Shown here: one piece after another, positions 1 through 7,500 of the stretch
Position numbering within the stretch: position 1 is the stretch's first letter
How the letters are laid out: each line of letters opens with the position of its first letter
Source: Pseudomonadota bacterium
GTDB lineage: Bacteria; Pseudomonadota; Gammaproteobacteria; Steroidobacterales; Steroidobacteraceae
Assembly (NCBI GenBank): GCA_021817875.1
Contig: JAKAFQ010000168.1
Location: forward strand, 1 to 8,190
Length of the DNA stretch: 8,190 bases
Direction of reading: 5' to 3'
Translations under genes and position numbers: made by a program
Notes under the pieces: model-generated
The model's input: only the letters and a program-made list of their open reading frames with translations
What the model was told of the DNA's origin: nothing
Database searches by the model: none

Positions 1-70
1 GCGGCATCCGGGAGCTTTGGGGGTTCGGGTAAAAGACTAGCCGCTCAAGACCGCGGAGACGAAGAAGCTA

Positions 71-205
71 ATGACCGATATTTGCCCCATTGCTGACCGT
101 CATGCACATGCCGAGACCATCAATGCGACCACGGCGCTCTCCGAGGCAGCACAAGGAAAGGTTGCAAGTCCAACCAATCCATTGCATGCTCGGCACCTAG
201 TTTAG
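71..205 (+). CDS. Possible 44-aa small protein, unknown function
   Basis: A short open frame of 44 codons starts at ATG 71, directly after the purine-rich stretch GAAGAAG (61-67), which could act as a ribosome binding site, and ends at TAG 203-205, 18 bp before the regulator gene. The predicted peptide begins MTDICPIADRHAHAE and has no hydrophobic segment or recognisable motif. Its third codon positions are not strongly G/C-biased, unlike the long genes of this window, which argues against it. It could be a leader or small gene of the regulator's transcript, the degraded remnant of a longer gene, or chance. I do not recognise the family; this is a candidate only. Confidence 0.25.
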   Translation: MTDICPIADRHAHAETINATTALSEAAQGKVASPTNPLHARHLV

Positions 206-223
206 CCCGCTCCGGAAAATACA

Positions 224-613
224 ATGACCAAGAAGCAACCCGATCCAGTCGACAAGTATGTGGGCCAACGGGCGCGTATGCGCCGCCTGATGCTCGACAT
301 GAGCCAACAGGAGTTGGCGCAAGCCCTCGGTCTGACATTCCAGCAGGTGCAGAAGTATGAGAAGGGCGTCAACCGTATGGGTTCGAGCCGGTTGCAAGAG
401 GTCGCCGATATCCTGCAAGTACCGGTATCATTCTTTTTTGAGGGGGCGCCCGGGCAGCCAAGGATCGGCGGCAATGCGCCATCGTCCGCCTATGTCTCGG
501 AATTCCTCGGCACAGCAGGTGGCCTTACCCTCGCGCGCGCCTTCATGAATATCAAGAACGCGAAGCTCCGACGCAGCATTGTGAATTTCGTCGAGGAGAT
601 CGTAGGAGAGTGA
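224..613 (+). CDS. XRE-family helix-turn-helix transcriptional regulator
   Basis: A 129-aa DNA-binding protein of the XRE/Cro-CI class. The HTH domain spans about residues 12-73: the helix with MSQQELAQALGL (26-37) is followed by the recognition-helix region TFQQVQKYEKGVNRM (38-52), and LQEVADILQVPVSFFF (57-72) closes the domain. A flexible linker (74-95) leads to a C-terminal tail (about 104-129) with the pattern RAFMNIKNAKLRRSIVNFVE. Many short XRE regulators of Hyphomicrobiales (including the PraR type) share this core and a tail of the form RAF-x-I-x-(D/N)-x-K-x-RR-x-I. There is no protease or ligand domain, so it probably works as a small dimeric repressor or activator. ATG 224 is chosen because GGA lies about 9 nt upstream and the N-terminal length fits the family. 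It ends in tandem stops (TGA TAG, 611-616). Target genes cannot be read from the sequence; its strand and distance give no specific link to the efflux operon. Confidence 0.9.
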   Translation: MTKKQPDPVDKYVGQRARMRRLMLDMSQQELAQALGLTFQQVQKYEKGVNRMGSSRLQEVADILQVPVSFFFEGAPGQPRIGGNAPSSAYVSEFLGTAGGLTLARAFMNIKNAKLRRSIVNFVEEIVGE

Positions 614-631
614 TAGTTTGGGACGGCTGCT

Positions 632-868
632 ATGAGCCAAGCTGATCTAAGAGTTGCGTACGCTATTCAAAAAGTAAACGACGGCTGGTTTATGGAGACG
701 CCTGACAAATCTCATCTCGGCCCATACCTTCCTGACGTCGTCCTTCAAGCAGCGGTGACGCATGCGTTGCTGGCGCGTAGGCGCGGCGTGGATGCACACA
801 TCTTTATGCGCGACAAATACGGCGGCAGGCGCAGCTGCGTTGAGGGCACGAAGCTCTGCAGATTATGA
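632..868 (+). CDS. Hypothetical protein, 78 aa, possible small alpha/beta fold
   Basis: A small soluble protein with no signal peptide or membrane segment and no function I recognise. The composition suggests a compact beta-beta-alpha-beta arrangement: a beta hairpin with an aromatic turn (YAIQKVNDGWFMETPD, residues 10-25), a conserved-looking SHLGPY (27-32), a helix (VVLQAAVTHALLARRRG, 36-52) and a final strand (DAHIFMRD, 54-61). The layout recalls small DUF2188-like proteins, but this is resemblance only. It starts 18 bp after the regulator's stop on the same strand, with GGGA about 8 nt before ATG 632, so co-transcription is likely. Its stop lies 3 bp from the stop of the convergent DUF2127 gene. 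The tail (GGRRSCVEGTKLCRL) is less orderly than the rest and contains two cysteines. Coding status is supported by position and composition, not by a known family. Confidence 0.6.
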   Translation: MSQADLRVAYAIQKVNDGWFMETPDKSHLGPYLPDVVLQAAVTHALLARRRGVDAHIFMRDKYGGRRSCVEGTKLCRL

Positions 869-871
869 AGC

Positions 872-1402
872 TCAATGAGACGCCTGCGAAGGTGGCAGCG
901 CTTGGCACGCAGCACCAGCAAAGACCCGGCGTAGATAGCGCCATTCGTGCCATGTCAGGGCAATAACCACGACATCCAACGCTGTTATCAATATCAGCCA
1001 CACTGAGTGCGTAAAGGTGAAGCGGTACAGCTGGTAGGCGATGAAAAGTCCGAACACGATCATGGCGGTCGGGTAGTACCAAAGCCGCTTCCGCAACAGT
1101 CCGATAATGAGCCAGAGCTTGATGACGCCATGGGCGAGCAGATAAATGGCCGCGAAATCCTGCGCCCCGATGGAAAGGTTCTGAACCGAGTGCAGTAGAT
1201 AGTTGGCGACAAGGTCGTGCGGATCTTCGGCAAACTCGTCTCTCGTTACCCACTGCACCAACCTCAACAACAGATGCTGCGGAACAAAGTATCCGGCGAT
1301 GCCCGCAACAATTTCGAGCAGTGCGAATACTCCCTTGAGCCACAAGCTCACCTCGAAGACGAGGTGTATGTTCTTCTCGGGCCAAATCGTTCCGTGCGCC
1401 AT
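872..1402 (-). CDS. DUF2127 family integral membrane protein
   Basis: A 176-aa inner-membrane protein with about four predicted membrane segments: residues 17-39, 82-103, 108-128 and 133-153. Features matching DUF2127 are the N-terminal HLVFEVSLWLKG (13-24), the acidic, His-containing loop after the first helix with HDLVANYLLH (62-71), and the segment AAIYLLAHGVIKL (84-96), whose HG-IK pattern is characteristic. The molecular function of the family is unknown. ATG 1402 is the first available start, because an in-frame TAG lies four codons upstream; a clear Shine-Dalgarno sequence is lacking. It begins 69 bp downstream of the MFS gene's stop on the same strand, so the two may share a transcript. 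It ends tail-to-tail with the 78-aa gene, only 3 bp apart. A 215-codon frame overlapping it on the same strand is a shadow. Confidence 0.85.
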   Translation of the reverse strand: MAHGTIWPEKNIHLVFEVSLWLKGVFALLEIVAGIAGYFVPQHLLLRLVQWVTRDEFAEDPHDLVANYLLHSVQNLSIGAQDFAAIYLLAHGVIKLWLIIGLLRKRLWYYPTAMIVFGLFIAYQLYRFTFTHSVWLILITALDVVVIALTWHEWRYLRRVFAGAACQALPPSQASH

Positions 1403-1471
1403 CTCGGAATTCTACTGAGGTATTTTTATCCGCCAATCCGGTAATCCGCATTTCCTGGAGAGACGGGGACT

Positions 1472-2701
1472 CTAAGAAGCACCTCGTCTCGGCTGCGTTG
1501 GGTAGCGGGCGTCAGCCGCCCCGAGTACACCCGTTGCAAGCAGGGCAGACGCGAAAGCGTACACATAAGGTGCTGAGCCGCTGACGGAAAAGAGAATCCC
1601 CATGACAACGTTCGAAATTAGCTGCCCGACACTTCTCGATACGGAGAGGAATCCCATTCCGCGGGAGAGTGTGGATGACTTGACGAGCGATGAGATTAAC
1701 GTGCGTTCCAAGGTCTCCACAGCACCCATGCCAAGCCCCAAAACGGCGACGAAGAGGTAGAACGCAAGCTCGTTGAGGCGCATCAGGACGCTGAGAGCGA
1801 TGAGACCGGAGCCGAGCGCCGAGGGCAGGTACCCGAGGAGCCATAAGGAGCGAAGCGGCGAGAGCTTCATCGCGCCAAGCGTATACCCGCTGATCGCGGA
1901 GATCCCGAGGTAGATAACGAACGCAAACACCCCGAGCTCGTACCCCGACGTGGTAGCACCGCCGTTGGTCGCGGTGAGGATCGGAAAGCCGAGATTGTAG
2001 AAGCTAAAGCCATAGAGCGTCGCTGAGACGAGGAGGAATATGAATAGCGTGCGATCGGCTTTGTCGGATGCGTCGCTCTCGACGGGGCGCTCTTGCAGCG
2101 GGGATTCTTCCTGGTACAGCGTTGAGCGCTTTACGAAGAGGAGCAGGACGGTAGAGACGATGAGTGGCAAAGCCGCGTATAGAATAATGATGCCGATGGA
2201 AACGTGAAGCGCAAGCAAGAGGAGTGCGAGTAGCGCCGAAAGCATACCGCCACCGATGTCGAGGGCGTGCAGGACGCCGAAGGCGTAGCTGCGCATGTCT
2301 TTCGGCGTCACGTGCACGAGGAGAGCCCGCCTCGCCGGGGTTCGAAAGTAGCGCGCCCACCAGCCGAGAATGAAGAACAAGGCCGAGAGCCGTAGCGAAC
2401 TTGCAAGGCCAGAGAAGGCCATAAGCGGAATGAACATGTTGCCTGCAATTGCGACGTATTTCTTATCGAAGCGATCTCCCGCCAAGCCGCCAACATATGC
2501 AAAGAACGAGCCTGCACCGAAGGCAATGCCGGTGATAATGCCATACCAGTAGACGGGCTCGTGGAGCGAGAAGACGATATGAAGTGGGAAGAGCGCGGCG
2601 ACCCCCTGGTAGCCGAGGTCAGCGAAGAACGCCGAGAAGCACAAAAGAAATGCATCCTTCGGCATGCGCTCGGTACGAAAAAAGCCAGCAAGAGTGCTCA
2701 T
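1472..2701 (-). CDS. Major facilitator superfamily (MFS) transporter
   Basis: A 409-aa secondary transporter of the inner membrane with about 12 hydrophobic segments in two halves, split by a charged cytoplasmic loop at residues 191-216. The MFS motif A is clear between TM2 and TM3 (GGLAGDRFDKK, 71-81). After TM4, RTPARRALLVHVTP (120-133) followed by AFGVLHALDIGGG (140-152) resembles a family of bacterial MFS proteins with R-x-PxR-DALLA and AFG-x-HRA-x-D signatures, although here the usual Asp after PxR is Arg. Substrate is not predictable; export of a small molecule is plausible. ATG 2701 is supported by AGAGGT (complement of 2713-2718) 11 nt upstream, a slightly long spacing. Length is normal and both ends are intact. 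It precedes the DUF2127 gene by 69 bp and lies 233 bp after the outer-membrane channel gene. Confidence 0.9.
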   Translation of the reverse strand: MSTLAGFFRTERMPKDAFLLCFSAFFADLGYQGVAALFPLHIVFSLHEPVYWYGIITGIAFGAGSFFAYVGGLAGDRFDKKYVAIAGNMFIPLMAFSGLASSLRLSALFFILGWWARYFRTPARRALLVHVTPKDMRSYAFGVLHALDIGGGMLSALLALLLLALHVSIGIIILYAALPLIVSTVLLLFVKRSTLYQEESPLQERPVESDASDKADRTLFIFLLVSATLYGFSFYNLGFPILTATNGGATTSGYELGVFAFVIYLGISAISGYTLGAMKLSPLRSLWLLGYLPSALGSGLIALSVLMRLNELAFYLFVAVLGLGMGAVETLERTLISSLVKSSTLSRGMGFLSVSRSVGQLISNVVMGILFSVSGSAPYVYAFASALLATGVLGAADARYPTQPRRGAS

Positions 2702-2804
2702 TTGACTATTTTACCTCTGCGCTCATGTAGCAGACCGTTTGCATTCCGGTGAATTGTCCGCGCGATGTATCAATACCAATTAGGAAAGTAGCGATTTTGA
2801 CAGT

Positions 2805-2816
2805 ATCCCCGGGGAT
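2805..2816. promoter_or_regulatory. Perfect 12-bp palindrome upstream of the MFS gene (possible operator)
   Basis: The sequence ATCCCCGGGGAT is a perfect 12-bp palindrome about 104 bp upstream of the MFS start codon, in the AT-richer part of the gap 2702-2934. Its symmetry and position would suit a dimeric regulator's binding site. Chance occurrence in GC-rich DNA is possible, and no convincing -35/-10 pair for the MFS gene could be assigned beside it. Confidence 0.25.
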
Positions 2817-2855
2817 CTCTACCTCTTATATCGCATTTAACGCGCTGAGGGCCCA

Positions 2856-2879
2856 CGTCCCGCCGCCGCCGGAGGGACG
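2856..2879 (-). terminator. Possible hairpin downstream of the efflux operon
   Basis: CGTCCC (2856-2861) and GGGACG (2874-2879) form a 6-bp GC-rich inverted repeat with a 12-nt loop, about 55 bp past the stop of the outer-membrane factor gene in its direction of transcription. No T-run follows on the minus strand, so it is not a textbook intrinsic terminator. It may slow or protect the 3' end of the efflux transcript, or have no role. Confidence 0.25.
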
Positions 2880-2934
2880 CGAAGACATCCTGGTGCCGCG
2901 GTGCGGGGGCTTCAACGCGTGAGCGCCACCGAAG

Positions 2935-4452
2935 CTATAGCTGAGTTCCAATATTGCCGTTCAGTAAGCCGCGAAACCCGAGGCGCGAGGTGCTCAGCGC
3001 TATTCGCGCTTTCGGCAGCCCCATGCCAAGCTCGACAGCCAGGAATATCTTATTCTCGCCGATTTGCCGCTCGATCGAGATGACCTCTAACTTCCGTTTT
3101 AACACCGTCGTTTCGTAATCTGTTACAGATCGCTCGTCGAGACGGTTCTGGGAATAGGCTTGCCGTGCCGTCTTCGCCAGTGTTTGCGCCGCCGCAGCAG
3201 CCCTGCGAGCTGCGATCAAATCCATCGATAGTTGCCCAATTTGGGCAACCAGCGCGCGGACATCGGCAGTGGCCCGGTCAAGCCTCGCCTCGTATTGCGC
3301 ACGCAGCAGGAGACGTGTCGCGGTCGTTCTGCCCACCCGGGCTTGGTTACGGTCGAACACCGGCAGCGCCAGATTGAATGTCGGCCCCGCGGTTATCACG
3401 TCGCCGGTATCTTTGTGGTACGAGCCTCCCACCGTTAAAGCTGGAAACTGTCCCAAAATAGCGGCCCGGACTTCTTCGTCTGCAGAATCATAGCCGAGCC
3501 GTAGGGCCGCCAAATCGGGACGCCTGTCGGGCAAGTCTGCAAGCAGTGGTTCGATATGCCTGGGCACAGGATCGAATACCGGACGGGCAATCCGGAAGCG
3601 TACCTTCGGATCAAGCCCGAGCAACCCATCCAGCATCTGCCAATGCTTGAGCCGGTTGAGCTTCAACGTGACAAGGGAGTTCTCGGCGACCGCCTGTGCG
3701 GCTGCCAGTGGGGCTTCGGCAGCGAGCGTCAGATTACCGGCCGAGATTGCCTTCCTCACCTGTGCGACTTCTTGGGACAGCAGCGCTATCTCTTGCCGCG
3801 TCAGTGCAATAGATCGGTCGACCGAGTAGATATCCGCTGCAAGTTGCCTCGCCTTCTCTGCGACCTGCCATTCGCGCCAAAGCTGGTCGGCGTTGACCTG
3901 ATGCAGATGAAGCTCGGCCGCCTTGTAGCGAGCATGCCGAGTGATGATGGCGGCCAATGCCTGTGATAGCCCGGCGGCAAGTGACGAAGTCGTGGCGTCA
4001 CCGCTGATCAGCGCTCCATAGCTGAAATTCGCTACAGGATTTGGGATAACGGTTGCTTGTACTACCCCCGCACGCGCGACATCGATCGTGCCGCGCTCTG
4101 ATTTCAGATCGGGGTCGTTGAGAATAGCCAATATACCGATCTGGTCGATTGTGAGAGGTCGCGCCAGATCGATGTGCCGGATAGCAGGGCCAACTGGTAC
4201 CGCCGTATGAAGAGCGGCCACGTTTGCCTTTAAATCCGAGCCAACAGCGAGGGGCAGCTTGCGGTAGGTCGCACAACCCGCCAACGCCGCGAGAGCAATG
4301 GCACCGACAAAAGCGAGTATCACAATTCGCGCGCGACGCTTGAAGCGGCGGATGAAATCGCGCGCCTCACGGCGGTCCGCGGCCGCGAGAACAGTCGCGG
4401 AAGTCACGCGCAACGATTGGAAACTACGGAAACCTCGGACGCAGCTCACCAC
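2935..4452 (-). CDS. TolC-family outer membrane lipoprotein (efflux channel, OMF)
   Basis: A 505-aa outer-membrane factor that would form the trimeric exit duct of the adjacent RND pump. A hydrophobic stretch (residues 43-59) ends in the lipobox LAGC with Cys60, so the mature protein should be N-acylated like OprM or CusC. Two OEP repeats follow, about 100-285 and 305-485. Family marks are DRRPDLAALRL (309-319), FPALTVGGSY (336-345), the beta-strand/turn segment GPTFNLALPVFDRNQAR (356-372) and ELGMGLP (474-480); long helical stretches (165-275, 375-470) are the periplasmic coiled coil. The first possible start is GTG 4452, followed at once by a second GTG (4449); GGGGG (complement of 4457-4461) lies 4 and 7 nt before them. 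Either gives about 40 residues before the signal's hydrophobic core, unusually long, so the true start may lie further in. It is the last gene of the operon, 65 bp after the pump. Confidence 0.92.
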   Translation of the reverse strand: MVSCVRGFRSFQSLRVTSATVLAAADRREARDFIRRFKRRARIVILAFVGAIALAALAGCATYRKLPLAVGSDLKANVAALHTAVPVGPAIRHIDLARPLTIDQIGILAILNDPDLKSERGTIDVARAGVVQATVIPNPVANFSYGALISGDATTSSLAAGLSQALAAIITRHARYKAAELHLHQVNADQLWREWQVAEKARQLAADIYSVDRSIALTRQEIALLSQEVAQVRKAISAGNLTLAAEAPLAAAQAVAENSLVTLKLNRLKHWQMLDGLLGLDPKVRFRIARPVFDPVPRHIEPLLADLPDRRPDLAALRLGYDSADEEVRAAILGQFPALTVGGSYHKDTGDVITAGPTFNLALPVFDRNQARVGRTTATRLLLRAQYEARLDRATADVRALVAQIGQLSMDLIAARRAAAAAQTLAKTARQAYSQNRLDERSVTDYETTVLKRKLEVISIERQIGENKIFLAVELGMGLPKARIALSTSRLGFRGLLNGNIGTQL

Positions 4453-4456
4453 TCAA

Positions 4457-4461
4457 CCCCC
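4457..4461 (-). promoter_or_regulatory. Purine-rich ribosome binding site for the OMF gene
   Basis: On the minus strand GGGGG stands 4 nt before GTG 4452 and 7 nt before the adjacent GTG 4449. The spacing favours the second GTG as the initiation codon if the upstream start is used at all. This is the only Shine-Dalgarno-like sequence I could find for this gene. Confidence 0.35.
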
Positions 4462-4517
4462 GTTCACCGCAGTTGAAACTACTTACCAATTCGCACGATC
4501 ACAACGTCATCTCCCGC

Positions 4518-7500
4518 CTAGCTCCGTACGAGTTGCTTGCGTCGGCCGTGCAGGTACAGGGCCGGGAGCAGATTGGTGCTGAGCAGCGCGCTCCACAGGA
4601 TGCCACCGAGTATCACCATCGCCAGACCCTGCTCAGGCGCGGCACCCTGTCCCCAGCCGAGCGCCGTCGGCAGCATGCCGAGCACGGCCGTCAGCGTGGT
4701 CAGAAGAATGGGGCGAAAGCGGACTTTCACGGCTTCGCGCAGGGCCTCCTCCGGTGTCCAGCCGTCAGCCTCGCGGTGGCGCGCGTAGTGCAGCAACACA
4801 ATGCCCTGCCGCAGACTCAGGCCGATGAGCGTGACGAAGGCGACAAGGCCTGATGCATTGAGACCGACGCCGCTCAAATCGAGCGCCAATGCGCCGCCGG
4901 CGAAAGCGAGCGGGATTTGCAGCAGCAGCACCCCGGGGACGAGCCAACCTTCGAATTGCAGCGCCAGAATACCGGCCATCAGGATAAACGCGGCGATGGC
5001 GGCGATGCCGAGCCGCAGTGCCGCCGTCTCTAGCTCAGGATAAAGGCCGCCGAAGGCAACGTGATAGCCTGCCGGGAGATGCAAACCGGCAAGCGCCTGC
5101 TGCGCCGCGGAGATCGCCGAGCCCGGCGCGCCGGTCGGCGTCGCCAAGATGTCGAGGGCACGCGCACCGTCGATGTGGCGCAGCTGATCGGGCGTGGCAG
5201 CGAGATCGAGGGTCGCAAGTTGGCCAAGTGGTGTCCAATCGCCCGTGCGGATGGGTAGGCGGCGCAGCGCCTCAAGCGATTGACCGGGTGCGTCAGCCAG
5301 TCGCACATAGAGATCGAGTGGGTAACTGCTTTGCGGTACCGTTGCGACAACTTCGCCGGCAAGCAGCGGACGCAACTGCGCGTAGAGCTGTGCCGGCGTC
5401 AATCCGTAAGCGGCGAGCGCCGCCGGCTTCGGCTCGATCCGAAGCTCGGTCACCGGATAAGCGTCGTTGTTGAAGATGTCAGTGAGTGCCGGAACTCGAC
5501 GCAGTCGCGCGGTGATTTCTTGCGATAACGCGCGCAGTTTTGCAACGCTACTGCCAAACACATGAATGACGAACGGCTGCGGTAGCCCCGATAGGCTCTC
5601 GCCGACGCGCTCGATCGTCGGCGTGTCGAGCGCCATCTGTAGGCCGGTCGCGCGGCTTTCGCGCAGCACGCGCGCGCCGATGCGATCGAGGCTATTGGCA
5701 TTGACGTTGGGCTTCAAACTGATCTGGATTTCACCGGCATACGCCGGCTCGGTATACGCTGTGTTCGCTGGCGAACCGATGCGCGCGAAGACGTGCGCCA
5801 CCGCCGGGTCAGCCGTCAGCCGTTGCGTAATGCCGGCGACAGCTGCCTCGGCATCCGTTAACGCGCTGCCAGGCGGCAGGGTGAAGCTTTCGAGCAGAAC
5901 GCCTTCATTGGGCAGCGGAAGAAAATTGACCGGTACGAGCGCCAAACCGGCAACGCCAGCGAGCAGCACCAGCGCGCAGGCGCCGACACTCCACCGTGGA
6001 AAGCGCAGGGTCAGATCGAGTAGGCGCGCGTTGAGCCGCTGCAGTCGCTCGACGGCGCGTCCGCCCGCGTTCTGCCGATGTGCTGGCCGCGCCTGTATGA
6101 AACCGAGGCCGAACGGGATGAACGTCAACGACACGAACAGCGACATCAGCAACGCCAGCGACATGGCGAGCGCAAAGGGCACGAAGAACAGTCCGGCAAG
6201 GCCGCCGACGAACAACAACGGCACGAAGACCGCGACAACGGTAAAGGTGCCGGTCACGTCGGGCCCGGCGATTCCGGCGAGGCCGTTGCGGATTCCGGTC
6301 CAGCGATCATCGCCTTCTTCCCAGCGATGGTAGATGCTTTCGAGTACGATGATCGCGTCATCGGCGAGGATGCCGATGGCAACAGTCAGCGCGCCGAGCG
6401 TCATCAGATCGAGGCTCTGGCCGGTGGCATACAACCCGGCGATTCCCAGAATCAGCGACAGCGGAATGCTGAACGCTAACGTCCAAATGCCACGCCCCGC
6501 CCCTAGGATCCAAATCAGCACGACGACGGCGAGCACGCCTCCAATGAACAGGTTGCGGCCGAGATCGGAGCCGATGATGCCGACGAGATGGCCCTGATCG
6601 TACATCTTGATCCAACGCACGCCGCTCGGCAGTTGCGCCTGGGTTGCCGCCAAAGTGCGCTGGACCTCGCGTGTTACCGGGACGGTGGAGGCGCCCGGCT
6701 GCTTGAAGATGGCGAGCGCGATGCTCGGCCGACCATCGAGCCGGACGGCATTGTGCGTCGGCACGGGACCACGCGAAATTTGAGCGAGCGCGCGGAGCGG
6801 GATCGGCCCGTCGGCGCCCTTTACCGGGATTCGATCGAGTTCGGCCGTTTGGGTCGGCGCGCCGCGCGCCTCAGCGAGCACGTCCTGATGCCCGAGCGAG
6901 AGGTAGCCGGCCGAGCCCAGCACGACGTGCTGCTTCACGGCATCGATAATGGCGCCGACCCCGACGTCATAATGGCTCATCGCCTGCAGGTCGGGCGCGA
7001 CAAGCAGGGCCTCATCGCCGGTGCCGTAGACATCGACGCGCTGGACGCCGGGCAGCGCGCGCAGCTGTGGTACGATACGCGTCACGATGGCCCGCTGCAC
7101 CGAAACCGGCGCGATGCCAGCTGGAATCGCCGTAGTGTAATCGGCCACCTCATTAATGGCGTTGCCCATGATCTCGGCATAAGGCTCGGCCGTCGACGGC
7201 AGCCGTCCGCGCGCGCGATCAATCACACCATTGACCGCCTGAAGGTCTTGGGACGGCGCTGTGCCGGAGCGGAAGCGTACGTCATTCTCGACGACGCCGT
7301 TGCCCATGGTTGAACGAATGCTGACTACGTTCGGCAGCGACAAGAGCTGTCCCTCGATCGGCCGAACGATCAGCATTTCGAGCTCGCGCGCGGTCGCCCC
7401 CGACACATGCGTCACCACACCGATCTGCGGGAAGTCGAAGCGCGGCAGCACCTCGACCGGGATGTTCAGGAGAGCATAAGCACCGTAACCAGCGAGCGCG

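Noticed and set aside
1..96. Frame 1 open from the left edge to TGA 94-96 as the end of an upstream gene
   Set aside because: The 31 residues show no recognisable C-terminus and the open stretch is short enough to be chance; nothing else could be supported for 1-70.
162..190. TTGCAA followed after 17 bp by CATGCT as a promoter for the XRE gene
   Set aside because: Only 4/6 and 3/6 matches to consensus; too weak to annotate.
224..868. The XRE gene plus the 78-aa gene as a toxin-antitoxin module
   Set aside because: The small protein shows no RelE/HigB, HipA or other toxin features, and the regulator resembles stand-alone alphaproteobacterial XRE regulators rather than an antitoxin.
804..1451. 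Minus-strand open frame of 215 codons overlapping the DUF2127 gene
   Set aside because: The overlapping frame has clear DUF2127 features and membrane segments; this one is Arg/Cys/Ala-rich with no domain.
2797..2802. Plus-strand TTGACA resembling a -35 box
   Set aside because: The nearest -10-like hexamer (TTATAT, 2826-2831) is 23 bp away, too far for a normal promoter, and no plus-strand gene follows.
2933..2942. 10-bp palindrome AGCTATAGCT across the stop of the outer-membrane factor gene
   Set aside because: Short, no loop, no T-run; most likely chance.
5566..6333. Plus-strand open frame of 255 codons
   Set aside because: Antisense to the RND permease; low-complexity Ser/Arg/Pro/Thr composition typical of a shadow frame.
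6588..7313. Plus-strand open frame of 241 codons
   Set aside because: It lies wholly antisense to the RND permease, is Arg/His-rich without any recognisable domain, and is explained by high GC content in the shadow of a strongly supported gene.
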